64,000 bases of DNA from Anaerolineales bacterium (GCA_030583925.1 CP129482.1:3286001-3350000); one strand, 5' to 3'. Positions 43,495 through 50,987 are shown, counted from the stretch's first letter. The notes: generated by a model from the sequence alone, not told the origin. Made by a program: numbers and translations.

Positions 43495-43878
43495 TTATTT
43501 CTTCTTTGCCTTTGCATTTTCATATTCCACATTTTCCTTCATGCGGAGTTTCGTCACTTGCCGAATCAACCTCAACGGAAGCGGTTTATCCAACGGGAAT
43601 TTAATCGTCCCTTTGCCATCGGCATATTGAGCAATCTCTTTGGTGAACTCTTTCGTACCAGATGGAATCGGATACATCGAAACATGACTCTTCCAACCCG
43701 CAAAATGAACCAAATTCTTTCCGTTCAACTCAAAGCACGCAAGTTGATAACTGATCCTCTCTTTCGCTTTAGGCGCGGCAGAGCGAATCGTCTCTCGGAT
43801 TTTCTGCACGTATGCCTGCGACTGCTCAGGGCAGGCGGCGATGTATTCGTCAATGGATTGGAAATTCGTTTTCGCCAT
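43495..43878 (-). CDS. DUF1801 (YdhG-like) protein
   Basis: A 127-residue DUF1801 protein: SIDEYIAACPEQSQAYVQKIRETI, ERISYQLACFELNGKNLVHFAGWKSHVSMYP (part) and FPLDKPLPLRLIRQ. It resembles the iron-chaperone-like YdhG group. It begins two bases after the AHSA1 gene, so is co-translated. Confidence 0.85.
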   Translation of the reverse strand: MAKTNFQSIDEYIAACPEQSQAYVQKIRETIRSAAPKAKERISYQLACFELNGKNLVHFAGWKSHVSMYPIPSGTKEFTKEIAQYADGKGTIKFPLDKPLPLRLIRQVTKLRMKENVEYENAKAKKK

Positions 43879-43880
43879 GG

Positions 43881-44366
43881 CTACATCTCCTTCAAGAGAT
43901 CGTCGAGCCTCTCATAACCGTCATTGATTCCGTGCTCCATTCCGCTTTGCACCATGCCGTCTCGATCCGCAACCGATTGATAGACGGAATGAATCGTGAT
44001 CTTTGTCCTGTTATTGGGCAGTTCTTCCAAACGCATCGTATCCAGTGCCACATGACCAGGCTCAGGCATCCCTTCAAATTCAAACGTTTGGATCATCAAC
44101 TCTTCCGACATGGTATGGAACGCGCCGCGAAAGCCATATTCATTCCCGTCTTGATCTTTGTGAATATAGTGATACTTCCCGCCGCTGACAGGCTCGAACT
44201 CCTTCAAAATCATTTCATAGCCGCGCGGACCCAACCACTGTGCAAAAATCTTTGCGTCCGTGTGCGCCTTGTAAACCAACGCACGCGGCGCATCGAACTC
44301 ACGCGTGATAAAAAGTTCCTGCTTGTTCGGTTCGACGGTGATAACAGTTTTATTTTTCGATGCCAT
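43881..44366 (-). CDS. AHSA1/SRPBCC-family protein
   Basis: A 161-residue START-like protein of the AHSA1 group. The conserved N-terminal pattern ITREFDAPRALVYKAHTDAKIFAQWLGPRGYE is quoted in part as REFDAPRALVYKA and QWLGPRGYE. This fold makes a hydrophobic pocket for a ligand. ArsR-AHSA1 pairs are very common; the ligand is unknown. One base separates it from the ArsR gene. Confidence 0.88.
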   Translation of the reverse strand: MASKNKTVITVEPNKQELFITREFDAPRALVYKAHTDAKIFAQWLGPRGYEMILKEFEPVSGGKYHYIHKDQDGNEYGFRGAFHTMSEELMIQTFEFEGMPEPGHVALDTMRLEELPNNRTKITIHSVYQSVADRDGMVQSGMEHGINDGYERLDDLLKEM

Positions 44367-44367
44367 G

Positions 44368-44700
44368 TCATTTCTCCTTTTTCATTTTTTCCAAAACATT
44401 GTCGAGACGCTCGAACCGTTCGCTCCACATCCGCTCGAACGGCGTGACCCAATCGAAGATGGGCTTGAGACGTTCCGCGTTGACTCGATACAGACGCCGA
44501 CGCCCGACCCGCCTCTCTTCCACCAATTCAACCTGCTTCAACACCCCCAAGTGTTTACTCACCGACGGCTGGTTCCAGCCAAGCCGTTCCACGATCTCAT
44601 TGACCGACAATTCCTTCTCGCCCATCGCCTGAATAAGTTGACGGCGCTTCGGCTCAGCCACAGCGTTGAAGGGATCATAGGTCGTCGGTGTTCGCGCCAT
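44368..44700 (-). CDS. ArsR-family transcriptional repressor
   Basis: A 110-residue winged-helix repressor. The recognition helix is NEIVERLGWNQPSVSKHLGVLK and the wing is VELVEERRVGRRRLYRV. There is no obvious CxC metal site, as in the ArsR group paired with AHSA1 proteins. A 20-bp perfect palindrome lies 10 bases before its ATG and is the likely autoregulatory operator. Confidence 0.9.
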   Translation of the reverse strand: MARTPTTYDPFNAVAEPKRRQLIQAMGEKELSVNEIVERLGWNQPSVSKHLGVLKQVELVEERRVGRRRLYRVNAERLKPIFDWVTPFERMWSERFERLDNVLEKMKKEK

Positions 44701-44710
44701 GACCGATATT

Positions 44711-44730
44711 ATATTCCTATATAGGAATAT
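44711..44730. promoter_or_regulatory. 20-bp perfect palindrome, likely ArsR operator
   Basis: ATATTCCTAT followed by its exact reverse complement ATAGGAATAT, between the arsR promoter and start codon. ArsR dimers bind such A/T-rich dyads, so binding here would block the transcript. Confidence 0.75.
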
Positions 44731-44742
44731 GTCAATGGATAG

Positions 44743-44771
44743 ATTTTAGGACACATGTTCTATTCTGTCAA
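44743..44771 (-). promoter_or_regulatory. Promoter of the arsR operon with internal operator
   Basis: On the minus strand -35 TTGACA and -10 TAAAAT are 17 bases apart. The spacer holds AGAACATGTGTCCT. Over 31 bases it differs from the promoter at 33420-33448 at only three positions. Confidence 0.78.
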
Positions 44772-44784
44772 GAGGCAATTTCCC

Positions 44785-44813
44785 TTGACTTCCCCTCCCC
44801 TCAAACATAAAAT
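44785..44813 (+). promoter_or_regulatory. Promoter of the glycine cleavage operon
   Basis: A -35 TTGACT (44785-44790) and -10 TAAAAT (44808-44813) with a 17-base C/T-rich spacer. The expected start site (about 44820) is just before the glycine riboswitch, and the promoter is back to back with that of arsR. Confidence 0.75.
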
Positions 44814-44854
44814 GGACATCACAATTCAACGGGCAACAGGGAAGAGACTCAAAT

Positions 44855-44905
44855 GTAGTGACGACTTTCAGTCGTCGGGTATTCAGCGACTAAAGTCGCA
44901 ACTAC
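44855..44905. repeat. Palindromic element forming a hairpin of riboswitch aptamer 1
   Basis: A 51-base element starting GTAGT and ending ACTAC. The left part (ACGACTTTCAGTCGT) and right part (GCGACTAAAGTCGC) are each self-complementary and also pair with each other. It replaces what is usually a short hairpin before the CCGAAGG core. Confidence 0.7.
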
Positions 44906-45044
44906 AAAGAGCGCCGAAGGTGCAAATCTGGGACAGGCGAAACCAGATGAATCTCTCAGGCAAAAGGACCCTGCCCCGCATCATCTCTGGAAAGTTCGTT
45001 CATCCGTAGTTGTACTGCGGATGAATCGATACCGACGGTGTAAA

Positions 45045-45126
45045 TTTAGTTTGATAGTTTGTTAGTTCGACAGTTGCATAGTTGCAAAACTATAAAACTA
45101 AATAACTAGTGAACTACCCAACTAAA
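45045..45126. repeat. Palindromic A/T-rich element forming a hairpin of riboswitch aptamer 2
   Basis: An 82-base element between the GTAAA and CTCTCAGG core segments, with end arms TTTAGT and ACTAAA and many internal TAGTT/AACTA blocks. It is unlike the element in aptamer 1 and occupies the other peripheral hairpin. Confidence 0.65.
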
Positions 45127-45150
45127 TAATCTCTCAGGTCACATTACAGA

Positions 45151-45179
45151 GGCGCGCGATGAATTTCGTGCGCCTTTTT
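45151..45179 (+). terminator. Intrinsic terminator in the riboswitch expression platform
   Basis: GGCGCGCGA (45151-45159) pairs with TCGTGCGCC (45166-45174) over nine pairs, one a G-T wobble, and is followed by five T. Its first base is shared with the closing helix of aptamer 2, so ligand binding could affect termination. The gcvH ATG is 60 bases on. Confidence 0.82.
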
Positions 45180-45238
45180 GATTCGCCAAACCGTAACGCG
45201 ACATTCATGTCGCCAAACACCAAAAGGAGATTGACACC

Positions 45239-45616
45239 ATGAACACCCCCTCCAACCTGAAATACGCAAAGTCAGACGAATGGTTCGACCCCGCGACGGG
45301 CAAAGTCGGCATCAGCGATTACGCCCAGAATCAACTCTCGGATATCGTCTTCATCGAAATTTTCGTCGAGGCAGGCGAGACTGTCGAAGCGGGCAAGGCG
45401 ATCGCTTCGGTTGAATCGGTGAAGGCTTCCTCGGAGATCTATTCACCCGCGTCGGGCAAAGTCGCGGCGGTGAACAAGGACCTCGCCAACAAACCCGAAA
45501 CCATCAACACCGATCCCTTCGGCGACGCGTGGATGATTCAACTCGAAGGCGCCTCCGCTGGCGATGTGATGGACGCCGCGGCGTATGAGAAGCATTGCGA
45601 GGAAAGAGCGCACTAA
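45239..45616 (+). CDS. gcvH: Glycine cleavage system H protein
   Basis: A 125-residue lipoyl-carrier protein. The lipoylated Lys is Lys62 in ESVKAS; VGISDYAQNQLSDIVF and INTDPFGDAWMIQL are typical. It shuttles the aminomethyl group from the P protein to the T protein. The ATG has an AAGGAG site. It is first in the riboswitch-controlled operon. No gcvT gene for the T protein is in the window. Confidence 0.95.
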   Translation: MNTPSNLKYAKSDEWFDPATGKVGISDYAQNQLSDIVFIEIFVEAGETVEAGKAIASVESVKASSEIYSPASGKVAAVNKDLANKPETINTDPFGDAWMIQLEGASAGDVMDAAAYEKHCEERAH

Positions 45617-45620
45617 TCAT

Positions 45621-45767
45621 ATGTCGTTGCGAGGAGCCGCTGGTCGAGTAGCCCCGTGCTCGTCGGGGCGTATCGAGACCGAGGCGACGAAGCAATCTCC
45701 TCGATACATTTTGCTTCTGGTTACAGGAGATTGCTTCGTAGCGCTAAAGCGCCGCTCGCAATGACAT
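45621..45767. repeat. Nested repeat: GTCATTGCGAG element interrupted by a GGTCGAGTAG element
   Basis: Outer arms ATGTCGTTGCGAG and CTCGCAATGACAT belong to the family seen at 10549, 30583 and 34816. Inside, 45638-45684 is a GGTCGAGTAG...TATCGAGACC element of the family seen at 21306. The latter has landed in the former, between gcvH and gcvPA. Confidence 0.8.
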
Positions 45768-45779
45768 GAGGTAAATAAC

Positions 45780-47135
45780 ATGACCTACATCCCCATCTCC
45801 CCTCACGAACGCGACGAAATGCTGGCGACCGTCGGCGTCAAGTCGCTCGATGACTTGTTCACAGCCATCCCCGCCAAACACCGCTTCCCGAAATTGAATC
45901 TCCCCCCCGCGTGGACCGAAATGGACGCGCTCGAAGAATTGACCAACATCGCCAACGCCAACGAAAACGTGCACGGCGACCTCATCTCCTTCCTCGGCGC
46001 GGGCATGTATCACCATTACATCCCGTCGGTCGTTGACCACATGCTCAGGCGCGGCGAATTTTACACGGCGTACACTCCGTACCAGCCTGAGATTTCGCAA
46101 GGCACACTGCAAGCCGTCTTTGAATATCAATCATTGATGGCAGCGCTGACAGGCATGGAAGTCTCGAACGCTTCGCACTACGACGGCGCGACCGCCACCG
46201 CCGAAGCCGTAAACCTTGCGTTCGCACAGTATCGCGGCAAACGTCGCAAGGTGGTCATCTCGCCCACGGTTCATCCGCAATATCGCGCGGTGATTCGCAC
46301 GTACACACAAGGCATGGACATCCAACTCGTCGGCGATGCGGCGGATGCAGAACTCGATTCGGACCCCAGCGACCTGCTCGCACACGTGGACGATAACACC
46401 TGCCTCGTCATCGTGCAGTATCCCGACTTCTTCGGGCGCGTGTACGATTACACAAAATTCATTGACGACGTTCACGCCAAAGGTGCGCTAGTTTGTGTCG
46501 TGGCGAATCCGACTGCCCTCGCAATGTTCAAGACTCCCGCCTCGATGGGCGCGGACATTGTCGTCGGCGATGGGCAACCGCTGGGCATCCCGATGTGGTT
46601 CGGCGGACCCAGCGTCGGGTTTTTCACGACGCGCAAGCAATACGTCCACAAGATGGCGGGACGACTCGTCGGCGAAACGGTGGACAGCAAAGGTCAACGC
46701 TCCTACGTGCTCACGCTCACTGCGCGCGAGCAACACATCAAGCGCGAGCGCGCCACGTCTAACATCTGCACCAATCAGGGACTGATCGCACTCGGCACGG
46801 CGGTCTATCTTTCACTGCTCGGCAAAAGCGGATTGCGTCAGGTCGCCGAACTTTGTTATCAAAAAGCACACTACGCGGCAAAGGCGTTGAGCAAAATCAA
46901 CGGATATTCGTTGGCGCACAACGAGCCGTTCTTCCACGAGTTCACGCTCGTCTGCCCGAAGCCCGTCGCCGAGATCAACGCGCACTTGCTCGAACACGGC
47001 ATCCTCGGCGGATACGATCTCGGTCAGGATTATCCGTCGCTGGCGAATCACATGCTGGTCGCAGTGACTGAGATGAATTCAAAAGAAGAGATTGACACGC
47101 TCGTCGAAGTGTTGTCGGAGGTGGATCATGGTTAA
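45780..47135 (+). CDS. gcvPA: Glycine dehydrogenase (decarboxylating) subunit 1
   Basis: A 451-residue N-terminal half of the P protein. It begins TYIPISPHERDEMLATVGV, with FLGAGMYHHYIPSVVDHM and YTPYQPEISQGTLQAVFEYQ (part). With GcvPB it decarboxylates glycine using PLP. The split PA/PB form is usual in Chloroflexota, Firmicutes and archaea. Its end overlaps the gcvPB start by eight bases. Confidence 0.95.
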   Translation: MTYIPISPHERDEMLATVGVKSLDDLFTAIPAKHRFPKLNLPPAWTEMDALEELTNIANANENVHGDLISFLGAGMYHHYIPSVVDHMLRRGEFYTAYTPYQPEISQGTLQAVFEYQSLMAALTGMEVSNASHYDGATATAEAVNLAFAQYRGKRRKVVISPTVHPQYRAVIRTYTQGMDIQLVGDAADAELDSDPSDLLAHVDDNTCLVIVQYPDFFGRVYDYTKFIDDVHAKGALVCVVANPTALAMFKTPASMGADIVVGDGQPLGIPMWFGGPSVGFFTTRKQYVHKMAGRLVGETVDSKGQRSYVLTLTAREQHIKRERATSNICTNQGLIALGTAVYLSLLGKSGLRQVAELCYQKAHYAAKALSKINGYSLAHNEPFFHEFTLVCPKPVAEINAHLLEHGILGGYDLGQDYPSLANHMLVAVTEMNSKEEIDTLVEVLSEVDHG

Positions 47136-48675
47136 CAGTAGCGCTTCGTCTACGGAACAGAAGAACGCTGTTCCTCCGCTCAGCGCGACTATCGTGGAGC
47201 CGACGATCTTTGACTTATCCTCACGTGGACGCGTCGGCGTACGGATGCCCGAATCAGACGTCCCTGCGGCTGAACCGCCTCCCCAACATTTGCTGCGTCC
47301 CGAACTGCCGCTTCCCGAACTCGCCGAAGTGGACGTTGTCCGCCACTACATGCGTCTCTCGAAATTCAATTACAGTGTAGACGGCGGCTTTTATCCGCTT
47401 GGCTCATGCACGATGAAATACAACCCGAAGATCAATGAAGACGTGTGCCGCCTGCCTGGATTTTTATTCACGCATCCTCTGCAACCGATCGAGACCGTGC
47501 AAGGCAACTTGGCGTTGATGTATCAATTGCAAGAGTGGCTGAAAGAGATCGCTGGCTTCGCCGCAGTGACGCTGCAACCTGCCGCTGGCGCGCATGGAGA
47601 ATTTACGGGCGTGTTGATGATGCGCGCGTATCACAAGTCGCGAGGCGACGATAAGCGCGTGAAGATGCTCATCCCCGACGCCGCGCATGGGACGAACCCA
47701 GCGTCAGTGGGCATGATGGGCATGACCGTTGTGACGATTCCATCTGACGAGCGCGGCAACGTGGACTTGAAAGCGCTCGAAGCCGCGTGCGACGATACGG
47801 TCGTCGGCATGATGCTCACCAACCCGAACACGCTCGGACTGTTCGATGAAAATATCGAGAAGGTGATTGCGCTGGTGCATGGATGCGGCGGCTTGATGTA
47901 TGGCGACGGCGCAAACTTGAACGCGTTGCTCGGCATTGTCCGCCCTGGCGATCTGGGCTTCGACGTGATGCACTTCAACTTGCACAAAACGTTTGCCGTC
48001 CCACACGGCGGCGGCGGACCTGGCGTCGGTCCCGTCGGCGTCGCGGCGCGTCTCGCCGACTTTTTACCTGAGCCACTCGTCGGCATCCTCGAAGAGGGCG
48101 ATGATGACAAGGACATGCCTCCGTTATACGGGTATGTCAAGCCTGCCAAATCCATCGGGCGCATGAAAGCCTTCCACGGACATTTCGGCGGCGGCTTCGT
48201 CCGTTCGTTCACTTACATCGCCATGCACGGACCCGACGGACTCAAAGACATCGCTCAATATGCGGTGCTGAACGCCAACTACCTGCAAGCAAGATTGCGC
48301 GACACGTATCACATTCCGTTTGATCGAATCTGCATGCACGAGTTCGTGGCGGAGGGACAATTTGAAGGCTCAGATGTTCGGGCGTTGGATATTTCAAAAC
48401 GCCTGATGGACTACAACTTCCACCCACCCACAAACTACTTCCCGCTCATCGTCCACGAAGCGCTGATGATCGAACCGACCGAAACCGAAAACAAAGACAC
48501 GCTCGATGCCTTCGCTGAGACGATGATCAAGATTGCCGAGGAAGCGAAGTCCAATTCCGCCATCGTCAAGTCTGCGCCGAATAATACACAGTTCGGTCGC
48601 ATGGATGAGGTCAAGGCGGCGAGGGAGTTGGTGTTGTGTTGTTGGTTGCCTGAGGGGTATGATTTGGATGGGTAA
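47128..48675 (+). CDS. gcvPB: Glycine dehydrogenase (decarboxylating) subunit 2
   Basis: A 515-residue C-terminal half of the P protein. PLP binds Lys287 in HFNLHKTFAVPHGGGGPG. It has FYPLGSCTMKYNPK near residue 90. The ATG at 47128 lies within the end of gcvPA, giving coupled translation and equal amounts. The last 51 bases or so (48616-48666) recur at 49445-49495, downstream of the next gene. Confidence 0.95.
   Translation: MVNSSASSTEQKNAVPPLSATIVEPTIFDLSSRGRVGVRMPESDVPAAEPPPQHLLRPELPLPELAEVDVVRHYMRLSKFNYSVDGGFYPLGSCTMKYNPKINEDVCRLPGFLFTHPLQPIETVQGNLALMYQLQEWLKEIAGFAAVTLQPAAGAHGEFTGVLMMRAYHKSRGDDKRVKMLIPDAAHGTNPASVGMMGMTVVTIPSDERGNVDLKALEAACDDTVVGMMLTNPNTLGLFDENIEKVIALVHGCGGLMYGDGANLNALLGIVRPGDLGFDVMHFNLHKTFAVPHGGGGPGVGPVGVAARLADFLPEPLVGILEEGDDDKDMPPLYGYVKPAKSIGRMKAFHGHFGGGFVRSFTYIAMHGPDGLKDIAQYAVLNANYLQARLRDTYHIPFDRICMHEFVAEGQFEGSDVRALDISKRLMDYNFHPPTNYFPLIVHEALMIEPTETENKDTLDAFAETMIKIAEEAKSNSAIVKSAPNNTQFGRMDEVKAARELVLCCWLPEGYDLDG
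48616..48666 (+). repeat. Left copy of 51-bp direct repeat (end of gcvPB)
   Basis: Starts GCGGCGAGGGAGTTGG and ends GGGGTATGATTTG. It matches 49445-49495 with one mismatch (T against C) and codes for the gcvPB C-terminus. Confidence 0.92.
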
Positions 48676-48685
48676 CGAATTTATG

Positions 48686-48712
48686 TAGGGGCGACTCAAT
48701 GAGTCGCCCCTA
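48686..48712. terminator. Palindrome after gcvPB
   Basis: TAGGGGCGACTCA and TGAGTCGCCCCTA are perfectly complementary with a single base between. It probably ends the gcv operon, though there is no T-run, and it is of a type that often occurs as a dispersed repeat. Confidence 0.55.
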
Positions 48713-48731
48713 GAATTGCAGGAGGTTATTT

Positions 48732-49439
48732 ATGGCAAACGAAAAATTAGCTTTTATCAAAGGTCCGCTAAAACTTTTAGGGTTATCAGATGAATCAGTT
48801 GATAAGGTTGTTGACTTTATTTCTGATTTACTTTTCGAAAAAGACGAAAAATCATCCAAGGTTGAATTTCCATATCATCAGGTAGATGCCTTCGTTTCGC
48901 CTGCAGAATTAAATTTCTTTTTTAATCTTAAATCTGTCGTTGGGGAAACAGCACAAATATTTTCAAAGGTAAAGCTCAGCGATTTGTTCTATGCTAAAAC
49001 AGGTGATTTCGGTAAAAACCGTTCATACAACAACCGAATTGACCGTAAACACGTGGATTTCCTTTTGTGCGACCCCAAGACTCTGAAACCTATTTTAGGA
49101 ATTGAACTGGACGACAAAAGCCATCAACGAGCCGACCGACAAGAACGCGATGATTTTGTCAATCACGTTTTTGAAGCCGCAAAATTGCCACTGATGCATG
49201 TTTCCGCGCAAAGAAGTTATTCCCAAAGCGAACTACAATCCAAACTGTCGACTTATTTATCAGGCGATCAAATTAACAAAAAGCAATCTGAACCCGTTCA
49301 AGAAACTTCACCACGATGCCCTAAATGCGGAAGCGCAATGGTAATCAAGACAGCCAGACAAGGAAAACGCAAAGGTAAAGATTTTTGGGGATGCACGAAA
49401 TATCCTGACTGTGATGGGGTTGTAAATGTTGATAAATGA
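48732..49439 (+). CDS. DUF2726 plus zinc-ribbon protein
   Basis: A 235-residue protein. Residues 40-175 resemble DUF2726, a nuclease-like (PD-(D/E)xK-related) domain, with RIDRKHVDFLLCDPKTLKPILGIELDD giving Asp...Glu-x-Asp. The C-terminal 45 residues are a topoisomerase-type zinc ribbon (CPKCGSAMV...FWGCTKYPDC). A DNA-related role is likely. Base use is A/T-richer than gcvPB. The gene lies between the two 51-bp direct repeats, so it was probably inserted. Confidence 0.8.
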   Translation: MANEKLAFIKGPLKLLGLSDESVDKVVDFISDLLFEKDEKSSKVEFPYHQVDAFVSPAELNFFFNLKSVVGETAQIFSKVKLSDLFYAKTGDFGKNRSYNNRIDRKHVDFLLCDPKTLKPILGIELDDKSHQRADRQERDDFVNHVFEAAKLPLMHVSAQRSYSQSELQSKLSTYLSGDQINKKQSEPVQETSPRCPKCGSAMVIKTARQGKRKGKDFWGCTKYPDCDGVVNVDK

Positions 49440-49444
49440 CAAAA

Positions 49445-49495
49445 GCGGCGAGGGAGTTGGTGCTGTGTTGTTGGTTGCCTGAGGGGTATGATTTG
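49445..49495 (+). repeat. Right copy of 51-bp direct repeat
   Basis: A non-coding copy of the gcvPB 3' end. Together with 48616-48666 it brackets the DUF2726 gene, as a target duplication or a tandem-duplication scar. Confidence 0.92.
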
Positions 49496-49645
49496 AGCTA
49501 GTGAACAGTGATCGGTGAAGGACGAGCCCTCGGAGTTCTGGCAGGACTCCAAGGTCTTTTCTCAAAATGGCGTATATCTCTGATGCTTTTCGATCCTCAC
49601 GCCGATGTATAATTCACCCACTTCAAATTTTAGGTAAACAAAACA
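49496..49645. other. Intergenic region with half of a CTCGGAGTTCTGG repeat
   Basis: CCTCGGAGTTCTGGCAGGACTCCAAGG (in part, near 49529-49555) is a degenerate relative of the terminator at 50949-50987. No gene is seen. Confidence 0.5.
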
Positions 49646-50902
49646 ATGTCCACTGCCATTCTTGCGCTTCTCGCGCTGATCGTAATTATCGCAATCTCAG
49701 CCATTAGGACCGACCTGAACACCGGTGTTCTGGCGGTCGCGCTCGCCTATATCGTCGGAGTATATTTCGCTGGCTTGAGCGTCAACGAAGTCTCGACCTA
49801 TCTGCCCGAACAACTCGTGCTGACGCTCGTCGGCGTTACTTTGCTGTTTGGAATGGCTCAGCAGAACGGCACGCTGGATCGGCTGGCTGGCATTGCGATC
49901 CGTGTCGCGCGCGGAAGACCGGCTCTGCTCCCATTCATTTTCTTTTTTCTCACGTTCGTTCTTTCCGCGATCGGACCGGGCAATATCGCGGCGGTCGCCC
50001 TCCTCGCCCCCATCGGAATGGCTGTTGCCGTGAACTCCGGAGTCAGTCCGCTGGTGATGGCGATCATGATCTGCACCGGCGCGAACGCAGGCGCTTTTTC
50101 TCCGGTCGCGCTGACCGGTATTGTCAATGTAGGTTTGATGAGCCAGATCGGGATTAACGATCCGGCAACCACTCTCCGCATTTTCTTTGTGGTGGCGGCT
50201 CTGCAGTCGGTCAGCGCGCTGGCTGCCTATTTCATCTTTGGGGGGTATCGGATTTCCTCCAATTCCGTAAAAAGCCAGGCAGTCGCAACTCTGCAAGCCC
50301 AGCCGTTCGAGGCGCAACACGTGATCACCTTGCTTGCCATTCTGGCGCTGGTCATTAGCGTTATCGTCTTCAATGTCGCCGTCGTGGTCGGCGCATTCGT
50401 GCTGGCAGGCTTGCTGGCGTTATTCAAATTGGGCGAAGTGGAGGTCGGACTCAAGCACCTGCCCTGGGGCGTCATATCGTTGATCGCGGGAATCAGCGTG
50501 TTGGTGGGTTTGCTGGAAACAACCGGAAGTTTGGATTTGGCGACTCAGTTCATCGCTTCCTATTCGTCACCGGGAACGGTGAATGCCATCCTAGCGTTCG
50601 CAACCGGTCTTATCTCGATTTACAGCAGTTCCTCCGGCGTTGTCATGCCGACCTTTATTCCACTTTTGCCCGGGCTGATGCAAGCCTTAGGAGGCGGAAA
50701 CCTGACAGAGATGGTTGTGGCGGTGGATGTCGGCTCGCATCTGGTGGACGTTAGCCCGTTATCCACACTCGGCGCGTTATGTCTCGCCGCCCTGCCGGAA
50801 ATGTTCGATAAATCGGCGCTCTTTAGGCGTCTGTTGTTCTGGGGTTTGTCCATGTCGGTGATTGGGGCAGGATTGGCATTTGTTTTTCTCGATCTGTTGT
50901 AA
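49646..50902 (+). CDS. SLC13/MatC-type dicarboxylate permease
   Basis: A 418-residue polytopic membrane protein with about eleven helices. GPGNIAAVALLAPIGMA and the matching SSSSGVVMPTFIPLLPG repeat form the two ion/substrate hairpins of the DASS/ArsB-like fold. It most resembles the MatC-type (malonate/dicarboxylate) branch. It stands alone with no binding-protein genes. A short decayed sequence like its C-terminus is at 52939-53034. Confidence 0.8.
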   Translation: MSTAILALLALIVIIAISAIRTDLNTGVLAVALAYIVGVYFAGLSVNEVSTYLPEQLVLTLVGVTLLFGMAQQNGTLDRLAGIAIRVARGRPALLPFIFFFLTFVLSAIGPGNIAAVALLAPIGMAVAVNSGVSPLVMAIMICTGANAGAFSPVALTGIVNVGLMSQIGINDPATTLRIFFVVAALQSVSALAAYFIFGGYRISSNSVKSQAVATLQAQPFEAQHVITLLAILALVISVIVFNVAVVVGAFVLAGLLALFKLGEVEVGLKHLPWGVISLIAGISVLVGLLETTGSLDLATQFIASYSSPGTVNAILAFATGLISIYSSSSGVVMPTFIPLLPGLMQALGGGNLTEMVVAVDVGSHLVDVSPLSTLGALCLAALPEMFDKSALFRRLLFWGLSMSVIGAGLAFVFLDLL

Positions 50903-50948
50903 AGAATAATTTTCCACAGCGTTGAGGTCGTATTTTCGGGCAAAGCAA

Positions 50949-50987
50949 AAAAGACCTCGGAGTTCTGGCAGAACTCCGAGGTCTTTT
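50949..50987. terminator. Intrinsic terminator after the SLC13 permease gene
   Basis: AAAAGACCTCGGAGTTC (50949-50965) is perfectly complementary to 50971-50987 around the loop TGGCA, ending in TTTT. The A/T flanks make it usable in both directions. Confidence 0.85.

Larger units (their letters stand above)
44831..45151 (+). ncRNA. Tandem glycine riboswitch
   Basis: Aptamer 1 is closed by GGGCA (44831-44835) and TGCCC (44972-44976) and has the core segments GCGCCGAAGGTGCAAA (44911-44926) and CTCTCAGGCAAAAGGAC (44953-44969). Aptamer 2 is closed by CTCTG (44985-44989) and CAGAG (45147-45151), with ATACCGACGGTGTAAA (45029-45044) and CTCTCAGG (45131-45138). Both are the glycine consensus and gcvH follows. 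One hairpin in each aptamer is much enlarged: 44855-44905 in aptamer 1 and 45045-45126 in aptamer 2. Confidence 0.93.

Noticed and set aside
44755..45009. Plus-strand open frame of 84 codons
   Set aside because: It is entirely covered by the gcv promoter and glycine riboswitch.
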